DNA of 64,000 nucleotides from Methylomonas aurea (GTDB lineage Bacteria; Pseudomonadota; Gammaproteobacteria; Methylococcales; Methylomonadaceae), in NCBI RefSeq assembly GCF_024505045.1, contig NZ_JANIBM010000015.1:32869-96868 (forward strand), in the 5' to 3' direction. Shown here one piece after another: positions 56,897 through 64,000 of this stretch (positions are counted from its first letter, which is position 1; the number at the start of each line of letters is the position of its first letter). The notes under the pieces are model-generated. The model saw only the letters and a list, made by a program, of their open reading frames with translations. It was not told where the DNA came from and did no database searches. A program made the translations under genes and the position numbers.

Positions 56897-57338
56897 CGTT
56901 TCTGAGTCCTGATATGGTTGAGGCGCGTTGGGTTCGCGCGGTGGATGTTAAAACGGAATTGTGACAACTTTTTTACAGACTCGGGCCGGCGCTCTTTCGT
57001 TGGATAAATTGCCGGCTAGCCGGCAATTCCGGCAATAAATCCGCCGTGCGGGTTCGGGGTCTGGCCGCCGGATTCTGGCGTCTGGGCTAGGGAAATATTG
57101 CCTCCGAATCGGAATGCCGAAGGTCCCGGGGGGCGGAATCAACTTGGCAGGATTGTCTGGAATTGTTTCTGGGGACCTCTAAAAATTATCCATTCGTGCT
57201 TCGACAAACTCAGCACGAACGGATAATGCTCTAGCCTTTGGCGGCTGGAGCTTGCCAGCGATGGCAATGGATACCGGAGTGACAGCGATTAATGACAGCG
57301 ATTGTTGCCGGCCGTTCGGACGATCCGGCCGACTCGAA
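56897..57338. other. Gene-poor stretch with one palindromic repeat
   Basis: I see no gene in these 442 bp. The palindrome at 57185-57227 is listed separately. The remainder has small GC-rich inverted repeats such as CCGGCTAGCCGG (57011-57022) and no frame with convincing composition. Confidence 0.4.
57185..57227. repeat. Palindromic intergenic repeat (TTCGTGCT...AGCACGAA)
   Basis: Arms of 16 bp, ATTATCCATTCGTGCT and AGCACGAACGGATAAT, pair with one mismatch around an 11 base loop TCGACAAACTC. The unit CTTCGACAAACTCAGCACGAAC belongs to a hairpin repeat type seen scattered between genes in many bacterial genomes, often acting as mRNA end structure. It lies downstream of the lipoprotein gene (minus strand), so it may serve as its terminator. 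Confidence 0.7.
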
Positions 57339-57872
57339 TCAATGCCAACCGCCGTACTGGGTGGTCGGGTCGCCGCGGAAACCCGAGGTGGTCTTGTTGG
57401 CGTCGGGCACGTGCGCGGTTTCTTCCGCCGCTCTGACCATGTTGCCATGGCTGTAGCCGCCCATGGCCTTGGCCTGTTTGGCTATGGCGGTCGTGGTCGG
57501 GTTGATGTCGTATTTGCTGGAGTCGGGATGGATGATCACGCTGACCAGTTCGTCGGCGCCCGCGCCGTAACTTAAAATCAGCGGCAACGGCGTATTGGCC
57601 GGCACTGGTAACTCGAACCGCGGGCTGTTGTTCAATTCGGTGCTGGCGATCAATTTGCCGGCTTCGGAGCGCAATTTGACCTCGCCGGATTTGATTGGAC
57701 CGCTGTTGTTGCTGACCGCACCGGTCAGGCTGGCCGCCCGTAAAACTTGGGTGCCGGCCGGCTTGGCGACGATGGTCTTGGGTTGCTCCTGGCCGCAGCC
57801 GGCCAGCAAAGCGCCGCTCAACAGCGCCAGCGCCGCGACCGGAAAAATCAGGTGTTTGGGGTGTGTTTTCAT
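57339..57872 (-). CDS. Lipoprotein of unknown function
   Basis: A 177 aa lipoprotein: signal peptide ending LLAGCGQE with lipobox Cys26. The mature part has a beta-sandwich look (SLTGAVSNNSGPIKSGEVKL, LPLILSYGAG), recalling Ig-like or carboxypeptidase-regulatory-like folds, and a Gly/His-rich end. A strong GGAGGAG ribosome binding site precedes the ATG. No family is recognised with certainty. Confidence 0.72.
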   Translation of the reverse strand: MKTHPKHLIFPVAALALLSGALLAGCGQEQPKTIVAKPAGTQVLRAASLTGAVSNNSGPIKSGEVKLRSEAGKLIASTELNNSPRFELPVPANTPLPLILSYGAGADELVSVIIHPDSSKYDINPTTTAIAKQAKAMGGYSHGNMVRAAEETAHVPDANKTTSGFRGDPTTQYGGWH

Positions 57873-58009
57873 GGGGTTCTCCTCCGTTGCCGGCTAAAGA
57901 TACCCGTTTCGCCGATGGCCGACAAGGCCGCGCCCTTGCTCAGATTGCAGTTGAATAATGCCGGTAACGCCGTTATATTGCCTGGCTTTTATACTTGTAA
58001 ATCAATGCT

Positions 58010-58492
58010 ATGCCATCATTCGACATCGTTTCCGAACTCGATAGCCACGAAGTGACCAACGCCGTGGACCAAGCCAACAAGGAAGTCTCGACCCGTTTCG
58101 ACTTCAAGGGCTCCAATGCCAATTTCGAACAGACCGACGACGGCATTATGATGAAAGCCGAATCGACCTTCCAATTGCAGCAAATGCTGCCGATTCTGTA
58201 CGCCAAGATGAGCAAGCGCGGCATCGACATTTCGGCGCTGGAGAGCGGAAAAATCACCGACACCGGCAAGACCGCCAGCCAGACCATTGCCTTGAAGCAA
58301 GGCATCGGCAGCGACCTGGCGAAGAAAATCGTCAAACTGATCAAAGACAAAAAAATGAAAGTGCAGGCCGCGATCAACGGCGACAAGGTGCGTGTGACCG
58401 GCAAGAAAAGGGACGATCTGCAGGAAGTGATCCAGATGCTGCGCACTGAGGATCTGGAACAACCGCTGCAATTCAACAATTTCCGGGATTGA
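58010..58492 (+). CDS. yajQ: YajQ-family nucleotide/cyclic-di-GMP-binding protein
   Basis: A 160 aa protein of two similar alpha/beta modules. The start MPSFDIVSELD-SHEVTNAVDQANKEVSTRFDFKGS is diagnostic, as is KKIVKLIKDKKMKVQAAI-NGDKVRVTGKKRDDLQ. Homologues bind cyclic di-GMP and can act with a LysR regulator, though in many species the role is unknown. Confidence 0.93.
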   Translation: MPSFDIVSELDSHEVTNAVDQANKEVSTRFDFKGSNANFEQTDDGIMMKAESTFQLQQMLPILYAKMSKRGIDISALESGKITDTGKTASQTIALKQGIGSDLAKKIVKLIKDKKMKVQAAINGDKVRVTGKKRDDLQEVIQMLRTEDLEQPLQFNNFRD

Positions 58493-58508
58493 TCCCGGCC
58501 GGCAGACC

Positions 58509-59165
58509 GTGGTGGAAGCGCGCATCGGCCATCCGGCACCGCCGCTGGCAATCGGCGAATGGCTGCAAGGCCGGCCGACACCACTGGCCGATCTGGCCGG
58601 ACGCGTGGTGCTGGTGGCGGTATTCCAGGTCAATTGCCCTGGCTGCTTTTTGCATTGCCTGCCGCGGGCCGAGGATTTGCATTGGCGCTACCAGGACTAT
58701 GGCTTGACCGTGTTGGGCCTGGCTACCGCGTTCGAGGATTTCGACAAAAACACGGTCGGCAATTTACGTTTGTTGCTGGACAGCGGCCGCGTGATCGGCG
58801 AAACCGAAAAGCTGCTGAAGCAGCATGCGTTTCTCAAAGGCGAGCGGCTGCCGTATTCCTTGAGTTTTCCGGTGGCGATGGATCGGCTGGTGCCGCAATC
58901 GGCGGATAATCTCGAAGTCGAGATCGACGCATTCGTCGCCCGACAATTGCCGGATTTTGAGAGTCGCCCGCCGGCGGAACGCCAAGTTATCCGCACCCGC
59001 CTGCGGGCCTATTTCGCGCAACGGCCGTTCCGTCCGGAAACCTTCGAGCGCTATCGGCTGCAAGGCACGCCGTCGTATCTGTTGATCGATAGGACCGGCA
59101 TCCTGCGTGCTAGCCGCTTCGGTGCCTACGACGAGCTGGAAACCGATCTGACCGGCCTGCTCTAA
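58509..59165 (+). CDS. Thioredoxin-fold (TlpA/redoxin-like) protein
   Basis: A 218 aa protein starting with GTG at 58509, 16 bp after yajQ. It has the AhpC/TSA-TlpA layout: GHPAPPLAIGEWLQG, then VVLVAVFQVNCPGCFLHCLP with a CPGC redox pair and an additional Cys, and near the end the cis-proline region GTPSYLLIDRTGILR. A long helical insert (about residues 85-165) separates the halves. No signal peptide is visible, so it is likely cytoplasmic. Confidence 0.78.
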   Translation: MVEARIGHPAPPLAIGEWLQGRPTPLADLAGRVVLVAVFQVNCPGCFLHCLPRAEDLHWRYQDYGLTVLGLATAFEDFDKNTVGNLRLLLDSGRVIGETEKLLKQHAFLKGERLPYSLSFPVAMDRLVPQSADNLEVEIDAFVARQLPDFESRPPAERQVIRTRLRAYFAQRPFRPETFERYRLQGTPSYLLIDRTGILRASRFGAYDELETDLTGLL

Positions 59166-59213
59166 AACTCGCCGGCGTTGGCCGGCTTTCTCCAACCCCC
59201 AAGGATATTTTCG

Positions 59214-60719
59214 ATGACCGAACCGCTGCTGATCGCCAAATCCGCCACTGCCGAGTTGCACTTGTTGCCGGCCATGGCCAATCGCCACGGCTTGATTGCC
59301 GGCGCCACCGGTACCGGCAAGACCATAACGTTGCAAACGCTGGCCGAGGCCTTTTCCGAGATCGGCGTGCCGGTATTCATGGCCGACGTCAAAGGCGATC
59401 TGTCCGGCCTGAGCCGGCCGGGTGGCGGCAACGCCAAAGTCGACGCGCGTCTGGCCGAACTGGGTTTGCCGGAATTGCAGTCCGCGGCCGCGCCGGTGCT
59501 GTTTTGGGACGTGTTCGGCGAGAAAGGCCATCCGTTGCGTTCGACCGTGTCGGAGATGGGGCCGTTGCTGCTGGCGCGGATGCTGAATCTGAACGAGGTG
59601 CAGAGCGGGGTGTTGACCGCTGCCTTCAAAATCGCCGACGACAACGGCTGGCTGCTGCTGGATTTGAAAGACCTGAAAACAATGTTGCAGTACGCCTCTG
59701 AACATGCGTCCGAGCTGGCCGGCGAGTACGGCAGTATCTCGGCGGCCAGCGTCGGTGCGATTCAGCGCGGCTTGCTGCAACTGGAACACGAAGGCGGCGA
59801 AAAACTGTTCGGCGAGCCGGCGCTGGATTTCAACGATCTGCTGCAAACCGAAGGCGGCCGCGGCGTAATCAACATTCTGGCCGCCGATACCCTCTACAAC
59901 TCGCCGCGGGTTTACGCCACCTTGTTGCTGTGGCTATTGTCGGAGTTGTTCGAAAATCTGCCGGAAGCCGGCGATCTGGACCAACCGAAGCTGGTGTTCT
60001 TCTTCGACGAGGCGCATTTGCTGTTCAACGACGCCCCGGCTGCGCTGTTGCAAAAAATCGAACAGGTGGTGCGCTTGATCCGTTCCAAAGGCGTCGGCGT
60101 CTATTTCGTCAGCCAGAATCCGCTGGATATTCCGGACGTGATTCTGGGCCAGCTCGGCAACCGGGTGCAGCATGCGTTGCGGGCCTTCACGCCGCGCGAC
60201 CAAAAGGCGGTGAAGGCCGCTGCCGAAACCTTCAGAACTAACCCCAAGTTGGACGTCACCGCGGCAATCGGCGAACTGGGCGTCGGCGAGGCACTGGTAT
60301 CTTTTCTGGAAGCCAAAGGCACACCGGCTATCGTCGAGCGGGCCCTGATCAAACCGCCGCGCTCGCGGATCGGGCCGGCCAGCGACGCCGAACGGCGGGA
60401 GACGATAGCGAACTCGGTGATCGCCGGCCATTACGAAAAACAAGTCGATAGGGAATCGGCTTACGAGATTCTGAAAGGCCGCGCCGAGCAAGCCGGGCCG
60501 GCCAGAGGTGGCGATACCGGCGGCAGCGGTTTCGATTGGGGCGAGGTGTTGATGGGCGGCGGGGCCGGTAAATCGACTTCCCGCCGCGGCCGACGAAGTT
60601 CGGCCGAAACCGTGCTGGAGGCTGCAGCTAAAAGCGCGGCGCGCAGCATCGGCCAGGAAGTCGGCAAGCAAATCATTCGCGGCGTGTTAGGTTCTTTGTT
60701 GGGCGGACGCCGCCGCTAG
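59214..60719 (+). CDS. HerA-like ATPase, DUF853/YjgR family
   Basis: A 501 aa P-loop ATPase. Walker [13 protein letters not shown] lies near residues 27-38, [20 protein letters not shown] follows, and Walker [13 protein letters not shown] is near 261. The C terminus is Gly/Arg/Ser-rich and ends LLGGRRR. YjgR proteins are conserved but uncharacterised; relation to HerA/FtsK motors suggests a DNA-related function. The ATG at 59214 has AAGGA about 10 bp upstream; the frame is open from 59178. Confidence 0.87.
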   Translation: MTEPLLIAKSATAELHLLPAMANRHGLIAGATGTGKTITLQTLAEAFSEIGVPVFMADVKGDLSGLSRPGGGNAKVDARLAELGLPELQSAAAPVLFWDVFGEKGHPLRSTVSEMGPLLLARMLNLNEVQSGVLTAAFKIADDNGWLLLDLKDLKTMLQYASEHASELAGEYGSISAASVGAIQRGLLQLEHEGGEKLFGEPALDFNDLLQTEGGRGVINILAADTLYNSPRVYATLLLWLLSELFENLPEAGDLDQPKLVFFFDEAHLLFNDAPAALLQKIEQVVRLIRSKGVGVYFVSQNPLDIPDVILGQLGNRVQHALRAFTPRDQKAVKAAAETFRTNPKLDVTAAIGELGVGEALVSFLEAKGTPAIVERALIKPPRSRIGPASDAERRETIANSVIAGHYEKQVDRESAYEILKGRAEQAGPARGGDTGGSGFDWGEVLMGGGAGKSTSRRGRRSSAETVLEAAAKSAARSIGQEVGKQIIRGVLGSLLGGRRR

Positions 60720-60731
60720 CGGCAAACATTG

Positions 60732-60749
60732 CTGACACCACGCTGTCAG
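60732..60749. promoter_or_regulatory. Inverted repeat, candidate operator of the VOC-YafY pair
   Basis: CTGACA-N6-TGTCAG, perfect 6 bp arms, 50 bp before the VOC start codon. Its position suggests a site for the YafY/WYL regulator encoded two genes on, by autoregulation; this is inference. Confidence 0.45.
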
Positions 60750-60799
60750 GAGGGCTGTTTTAGGATGGCGGCTCTTTTAAACCAATGGAGGAATCCACC

Positions 60800-61174
60800 A
60801 TGAATCAAAATATCGCAACCTGGTTCGAATTGCCTGCAACCGACCTCGGCCGCGCCCAGGATTTTTACCGTAGCGTCTTGGATACCAGTTTCAAGCTGGA
60901 GGACATGAGCGACATGCAATTGGCGATTTTCGAAGCCGAAGACGGTGCGGTTAGCGGCATGTTGGTGAAAAACGAGCACTATCAACCTTCGGCAACCGGA
61001 GCAGTGGTGTATTTCAACGGCGGCGAAGATCTGAGCCAACCTTTGGAGAAAGTCGAAGCCGCCGGCGGCAAGGTCTTGATGTCGAAAACGCCGATTCACG
61101 ACGGCGAATGCGGTTACTTCGCGCTGGTGCTGGACAGCGAAGGCAATCGGGTCGGCTTGTATTCGCCGGCATAG
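60800..61174 (+). CDS. VOC (glyoxalase/bleomycin-resistance fold) protein
   Basis: A 124 aa protein with the paired beta-alpha-beta-beta-beta fold: WFELPATDLGRAQDFYRSVL, VYFNGGEDLSQPLEKVEAAG and the closing DSEGNRVGLYSP. Small VOC enzymes of this type are of unknown specificity. GGAGG precedes the ATG at 60800; an ATG at 60785 is less likely. The YafY regulator follows after 18 bp, a frequent pairing. Confidence 0.87.
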   Translation: MNQNIATWFELPATDLGRAQDFYRSVLDTSFKLEDMSDMQLAIFEAEDGAVSGMLVKNEHYQPSATGAVVYFNGGEDLSQPLEKVEAAGGKVLMSKTPIHDGECGYFALVLDSEGNRVGLYSPA

Positions 61175-61192
61175 TCCGAAGCGGCAGCCGCG

Positions 61193-61879
61193 ATGCGCAG
61201 AGCCGACCGCCTGTTTCAGATCGTGCAGATTCTGCGCAATCGGCGGCTGGTCACGGCCAAGGCGCTGGCCGAGCGGCTGGAAGTGTCGGAACGCACGATT
61301 TACCGCGACATCCAGGTGTTGAGCCTGTCCGGGATTCCGATCGAAGGCGAAGCCGGCGTCGGTTATGCCTTGCGTCACAGTCTGGATATTCCGCCGTTGA
61401 TGTTCAGCGCTGCCGAACTGGAGGCGTTGGTGGTCGGCGCCCGCATGGTCAAAACCTGGGCCGGTACCGAGCTGGGCCGGTCGGCGCAGTCGGTGTTGGA
61501 CAAGGTCACGGCGGTGGTGCCGGCCGAATTGCGCGACCGTTTCGACCGTTCCAAATTGTTCGCGCTGCGGTTTTCGCCGCGCGAAGATTTGGACGTCACG
61601 ATGGACATTTGCCGCCAAGCCCTGGACGCCAAGCGCGTGCTGCATCTGGATTACCGCCGCGGCGACGGCGAATTCAGCCAGCGCCGGATCCGGCCGCTGG
61701 GGCTGTATTTCTGGGGCAACGTCTGGACCCTGGTCGGCTGGTGCGAGTTGCGCGGCGATTTTCGCAATTTTCGCTTGGATCGCATCGAGCGCGCGCTGGT
61801 GCTGGACGAAACCTTCAGCGAAGACGCCGGCCAGACTTTACAAGACTTTATTCGCAGCATGCATTGCCAGCCGCAATGA
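61193..61879 (+). CDS. YafY-type transcription regulator (HTH-11 and WYL)
   Basis: A 228 aa regulator. N-terminal helix-turn-helix RRADRLFQIVQILRNRRLVT-AKALAERLEVSERTIYRDIQ, and a C-terminal WYL domain with LDYRRGDGEFSQRRIRPLGL and LVGWCELRGDFRNFRLDRIE. WYL domains sense small ligands or nucleic acids. It probably controls its upstream VOC neighbour. Confidence 0.9.
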   Translation: MRRADRLFQIVQILRNRRLVTAKALAERLEVSERTIYRDIQVLSLSGIPIEGEAGVGYALRHSLDIPPLMFSAAELEALVVGARMVKTWAGTELGRSAQSVLDKVTAVVPAELRDRFDRSKLFALRFSPREDLDVTMDICRQALDAKRVLHLDYRRGDGEFSQRRIRPLGLYFWGNVWTLVGWCELRGDFRNFRLDRIERALVLDETFSEDAGQTLQDFIRSMHCQPQ

Positions 61880-61995
61880 TTTTGTGGCCGCCGGCAAGAA
61901 TCGGTTTGCCGAATTCCGGCTTTTATCTATCATGGCAGGTTAAGCGGCCGGCGCGGCCGCCATTTTCCTTCACCGTTTCAACCATTATCCCTACC

Positions 61996-63414
61996 ATGAC
62001 GACAATCAACATCCAACAAATGATGGCCGACAGCGGCGTCGCGTTCGGCACCAGCGGTGCGCGCGGCCTGGTCAGCCAGATGAGCGGCGAGGTCTGCGCC
62101 GCTTACACCTTGGCGTTCATTCAAGGCTTGAATCTCGCCCGCCGCGGCCAGCGCATTGCCTTGGGCATGGATCTGCGGCCGTCCAGCCCGGAGATTGCCC
62201 AAGCCTGCGTCGCCGGCATCCGTCAATCCGGTTGCGAGGTGGATTTTTGCGGGGTGTTGCCGACCCCGGCGCTGGCTCTGTATGCGCTGGTGGAAGGCAT
62301 TCCGGCGATCATGGTCACCGGCAGCCACATTCCGTTCGACCGCAACGGCATCAAGTTTTATCGGGCCGACGGCGAAATCAGCAAGGCCGACGAGGCGGCG
62401 ATGACCGGCGCGACGGTGGAGGTCGACTCGGTGACAGCCGAATTGCCGGCCGTCAATCCGGCGGCATTGGACCAGTATCGGCAGCGCTACAGCAAACTGT
62501 TTGCTAGAGATTTGCTGGCCGGCTGGCGGGTGGGGGTTTACGAACATTCCAGCGCCGCTCGCGATGTGTTGAAAGAGGTGCTGGCCGAACTGGGCGCCGA
62601 GGTAATTGGTTTGGAGCGTACCGATACCTTCGTGCCGATCGATACCGAAGCGGTCGGCGAGGCGGACAGGCAGCGCGGTCGTAACTGGGCCGCCGAATAT
62701 AAACTGGATGCATTGATCTCCACCGACGGCGACGGCGACCGGCCGCTGATCGGCGACGAGCATGGCGAATGGCTGCGCGGCGACATCGTCGGCTTGCTGT
62801 GCGCCAAATTCCTGGGCGCCGATACTGTGGTCACACCGGTCAGTTGCAATAGCGCGATCGAAGCGTCGGGTTGGTTCAGGCAAGTGATACGCACCCGGAT
62901 CGGTTCGCCGTACGTGATTGCCGGTATGGAACAGGTCGCGGCGGGCGGCGTGGCCGGCTTCGAGGCCAATGGCGGCTTTTTGGCCGGCAACGGTCTGAGC
63001 GTCGACGCTAAATCCTTGGCCGCGTTGCCTACCCGCGATTCGCTGCTGCCGGCGTTGGCACTATTGGCGATGGCGCGCGGGCAGGGCGTCAAATTATCCG
63101 GTCTGCTGCAAGGCTTGCCGCAACGGTTTACCGCCAGCGACCGGATTCAGGAGTTCCCGGTGGCCAACAGCCGAGCTCTATTGGACCGCTTGCAAGCCGA
63201 CGACACCGCCTATCGCGGCCTGTGGGGCGATAGCCTGGGGGCGCCGGTTAACAAGGACACCACCGATGGCCTGCGCCTGACCTTCGCCAGCGGCGACATC
63301 GTCCATTTGCGGCCGTCCGGCAATGCCCCGGAATTGCGTTGCTACGCCGAGGCTGGCGACTCCGATCGGGCGCAAAGTCTGGTGGCGGAAACCTTGCGGC
63401 GGATTGCCGGCTAA
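61996..63414 (+). CDS. Phosphohexomutase (phosphomannomutase family)
   Basis: A 472 aa alpha-D-phosphohexomutase. N-terminal FGTSGARGLV, phosphoserine loop TGSHIPFDRNGIKFY (family variant of TASHNP with Ser in place), metal loop STDGDGDRPL and sugar loop FEANGGFL. The C-terminal phosphate-binding RPSGNAPELRCYAEA is present. Substrate may be mannose, glucose or glucosamine phosphate. I choose the ATG at 61996; the same frame is open upstream through the regulator gene but that is an overlap artefact. Confidence 0.88.
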   Translation: MTTINIQQMMADSGVAFGTSGARGLVSQMSGEVCAAYTLAFIQGLNLARRGQRIALGMDLRPSSPEIAQACVAGIRQSGCEVDFCGVLPTPALALYALVEGIPAIMVTGSHIPFDRNGIKFYRADGEISKADEAAMTGATVEVDSVTAELPAVNPAALDQYRQRYSKLFARDLLAGWRVGVYEHSSAARDVLKEVLAELGAEVIGLERTDTFVPIDTEAVGEADRQRGRNWAAEYKLDALISTDGDGDRPLIGDEHGEWLRGDIVGLLCAKFLGADTVVTPVSCNSAIEASGWFRQVIRTRIGSPYVIAGMEQVAAGGVAGFEANGGFLAGNGLSVDAKSLAALPTRDSLLPALALLAMARGQGVKLSGLLQGLPQRFTASDRIQEFPVANSRALLDRLQADDTAYRGLWGDSLGAPVNKDTTDGLRLTFASGDIVHLRPSGNAPELRCYAEAGDSDRAQSLVAETLRRIAG

Positions 63415-63511
63415 TTCCCGGCCAATCGTCGAAATGGCCTCAGTTAATTTGCGGTTAAGTTTCCATGGGGTATCGTAGATCCGCGATAACACATAACAGC
63501 AAGGAGACAAC

Positions 63512-63958
63512 ATGCAAAACAAAGCTATTTTAATCGGGTCGTTGCTATTGGCATCATCTGCGGCCTGCGCCGAAACCGGCGTTTTGGAAGGCGTGGCGAA
63601 ACAGGCGGCAAAAGATACTGCGGCCGCGGTAGCGCCGGGCGCGGTACAACGGGCGGAGCAGGCCAACCAAGCCTTGGAACAGGCGCAGGAGGTCAAACAG
63701 GGTGTCGAAAATGCGCCCGGTGCATTGAAAAACCAGGCCCAGGAAACGGTGAAAGACGCGGCGCAGCAAAAGCTGGAGCAAGCGGTGCCGGCCGAAGTCA
63801 AACAGGGCGCGGAAACCGTTAAAGCCGGCAAGGAAGCCGCCGCGGATCTGAAAGGCAAAGCCGATGCCGCGCCGAAATCGGCCGGCGAAGCGGTCAAAGC
63901 CGCCAAAGGTAAGGCCAAGCAAAAAGCCGCCGCCAAAGCGCTGGATTTGCTGAAATAA
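63512..63958 (+). CDS. Ala/Lys-rich exported helical protein
   Basis: 148 aa with a signal peptide (AILIGSLLLASSAACAETG). The mature part is almost entirely amphipathic helix of Ala, Lys, Glu and Gln with loose repeats such as VKQGVENAPGALKNQAQE, VKQGAETVKAGKEAA and AGEAVKAAKGKAKQ. The composition recalls LEA-like or phasin-like proteins. AAGGAG lies 5-10 bp before the ATG. The function is unknown. Confidence 0.68.
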   Translation: MQNKAILIGSLLLASSAACAETGVLEGVAKQAAKDTAAAVAPGAVQRAEQANQALEQAQEVKQGVENAPGALKNQAQETVKDAAQQKLEQAVPAEVKQGAETVKAGKEAAADLKGKADAAPKSAGEAVKAAKGKAKQKAAAKALDLLK

Positions 63959-64000
63959 ATCCGGTTAAAGGGCGGCGGCCTGGCCGCCGCCCGCCATTTG

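Noticed and set aside
61108..61995. N-terminal extension of the phosphohexomutase
   Set aside because: It covers the YafY gene in another frame and is Arg-rich; the family start is at 61996.

Overview
The window looks like chromosomal DNA of a gammaproteobacterium, most likely a Methylomonas-like methanotroph. This is inferred from moderately high GC, an Azotobacter-type nif gene order, exported proteins ending in a VPLPGxxW sorting-type tail, and a polar-flagellum gene set; no methane-oxidation gene lies in the window, so the genus is not proven. I saw no rRNA, tRNA, CRISPR array, intact transposase or phage gene.

Left part (1-17250): a type I secretion trio (ABC ATPase, HlyD adaptor, TolC pore) runs directly into a large Hsp70-family gene. 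It continues into sugar genes that read as a CMP-legionaminic-acid (nonulosonate) pathway: legF, legB, legC, legG, then a membrane cytochrome c. After a reverse-strand class II aldolase and a sorting-tail exported protein, the pathway resumes with legI, a NeuD/LegH acetyltransferase and a PtmE-type CBS-nucleotidyltransferase. These abut the flagellin operon (fliC, flaG, fliD, fliS, fliT-like; 17386-20893), whose fliC has a near-consensus sigma-28 promoter. The arrangement suggests that flagellin is decorated with a legionaminic-type sugar.

Middle part (21088-41028): an ABC exporter; a CFI-box protein next to an exported TPR-CHAT (caspase-like) lipoprotein; an overlapping pair of giant signalling genes on the minus strand (CheB-CheR-PAS and PAS-GAF-GGDEF-EAL); an orphan KdpDE two-component pair; a second sorting-tail protein; remnants of HicB and VapC toxin-antitoxin genes; and a globin-coupled diguanylate cyclase.

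Nitrogen fixation part (41182-54553): nifV, a small ORF, cysE, a TPR-like protein, a 40-residue membrane protein, nifW, nifZ, nifM, clpX, a structured intergenic repeat, a glutaredoxin-BolA fusion, nifF and rseC, then a hypothetical gene with modB and modC. I find three NifA-type upstream activator sites (TGT-N10-ACA), each about 85-115 bp upstream of a -24/-12 sigma-54 promoter. They precede nifV, the hypothetical gene ahead of modBC, and a reverse-strand SIR2-like gene at 53532-54386. This puts two uncharacterised proteins into the predicted nitrogen-fixation regulon and is the most interesting result here.

Right part (54598-64000): a chemotaxis receptor, a gene-poor stretch with a palindromic repeat, a lipoprotein, YajQ, a thioredoxin-fold protein, a HerA-like (DUF853) ATPase, a VOC protein paired with a YafY/WYL regulator, a phosphohexomutase, and a small Ala/Lys-rich exported protein.
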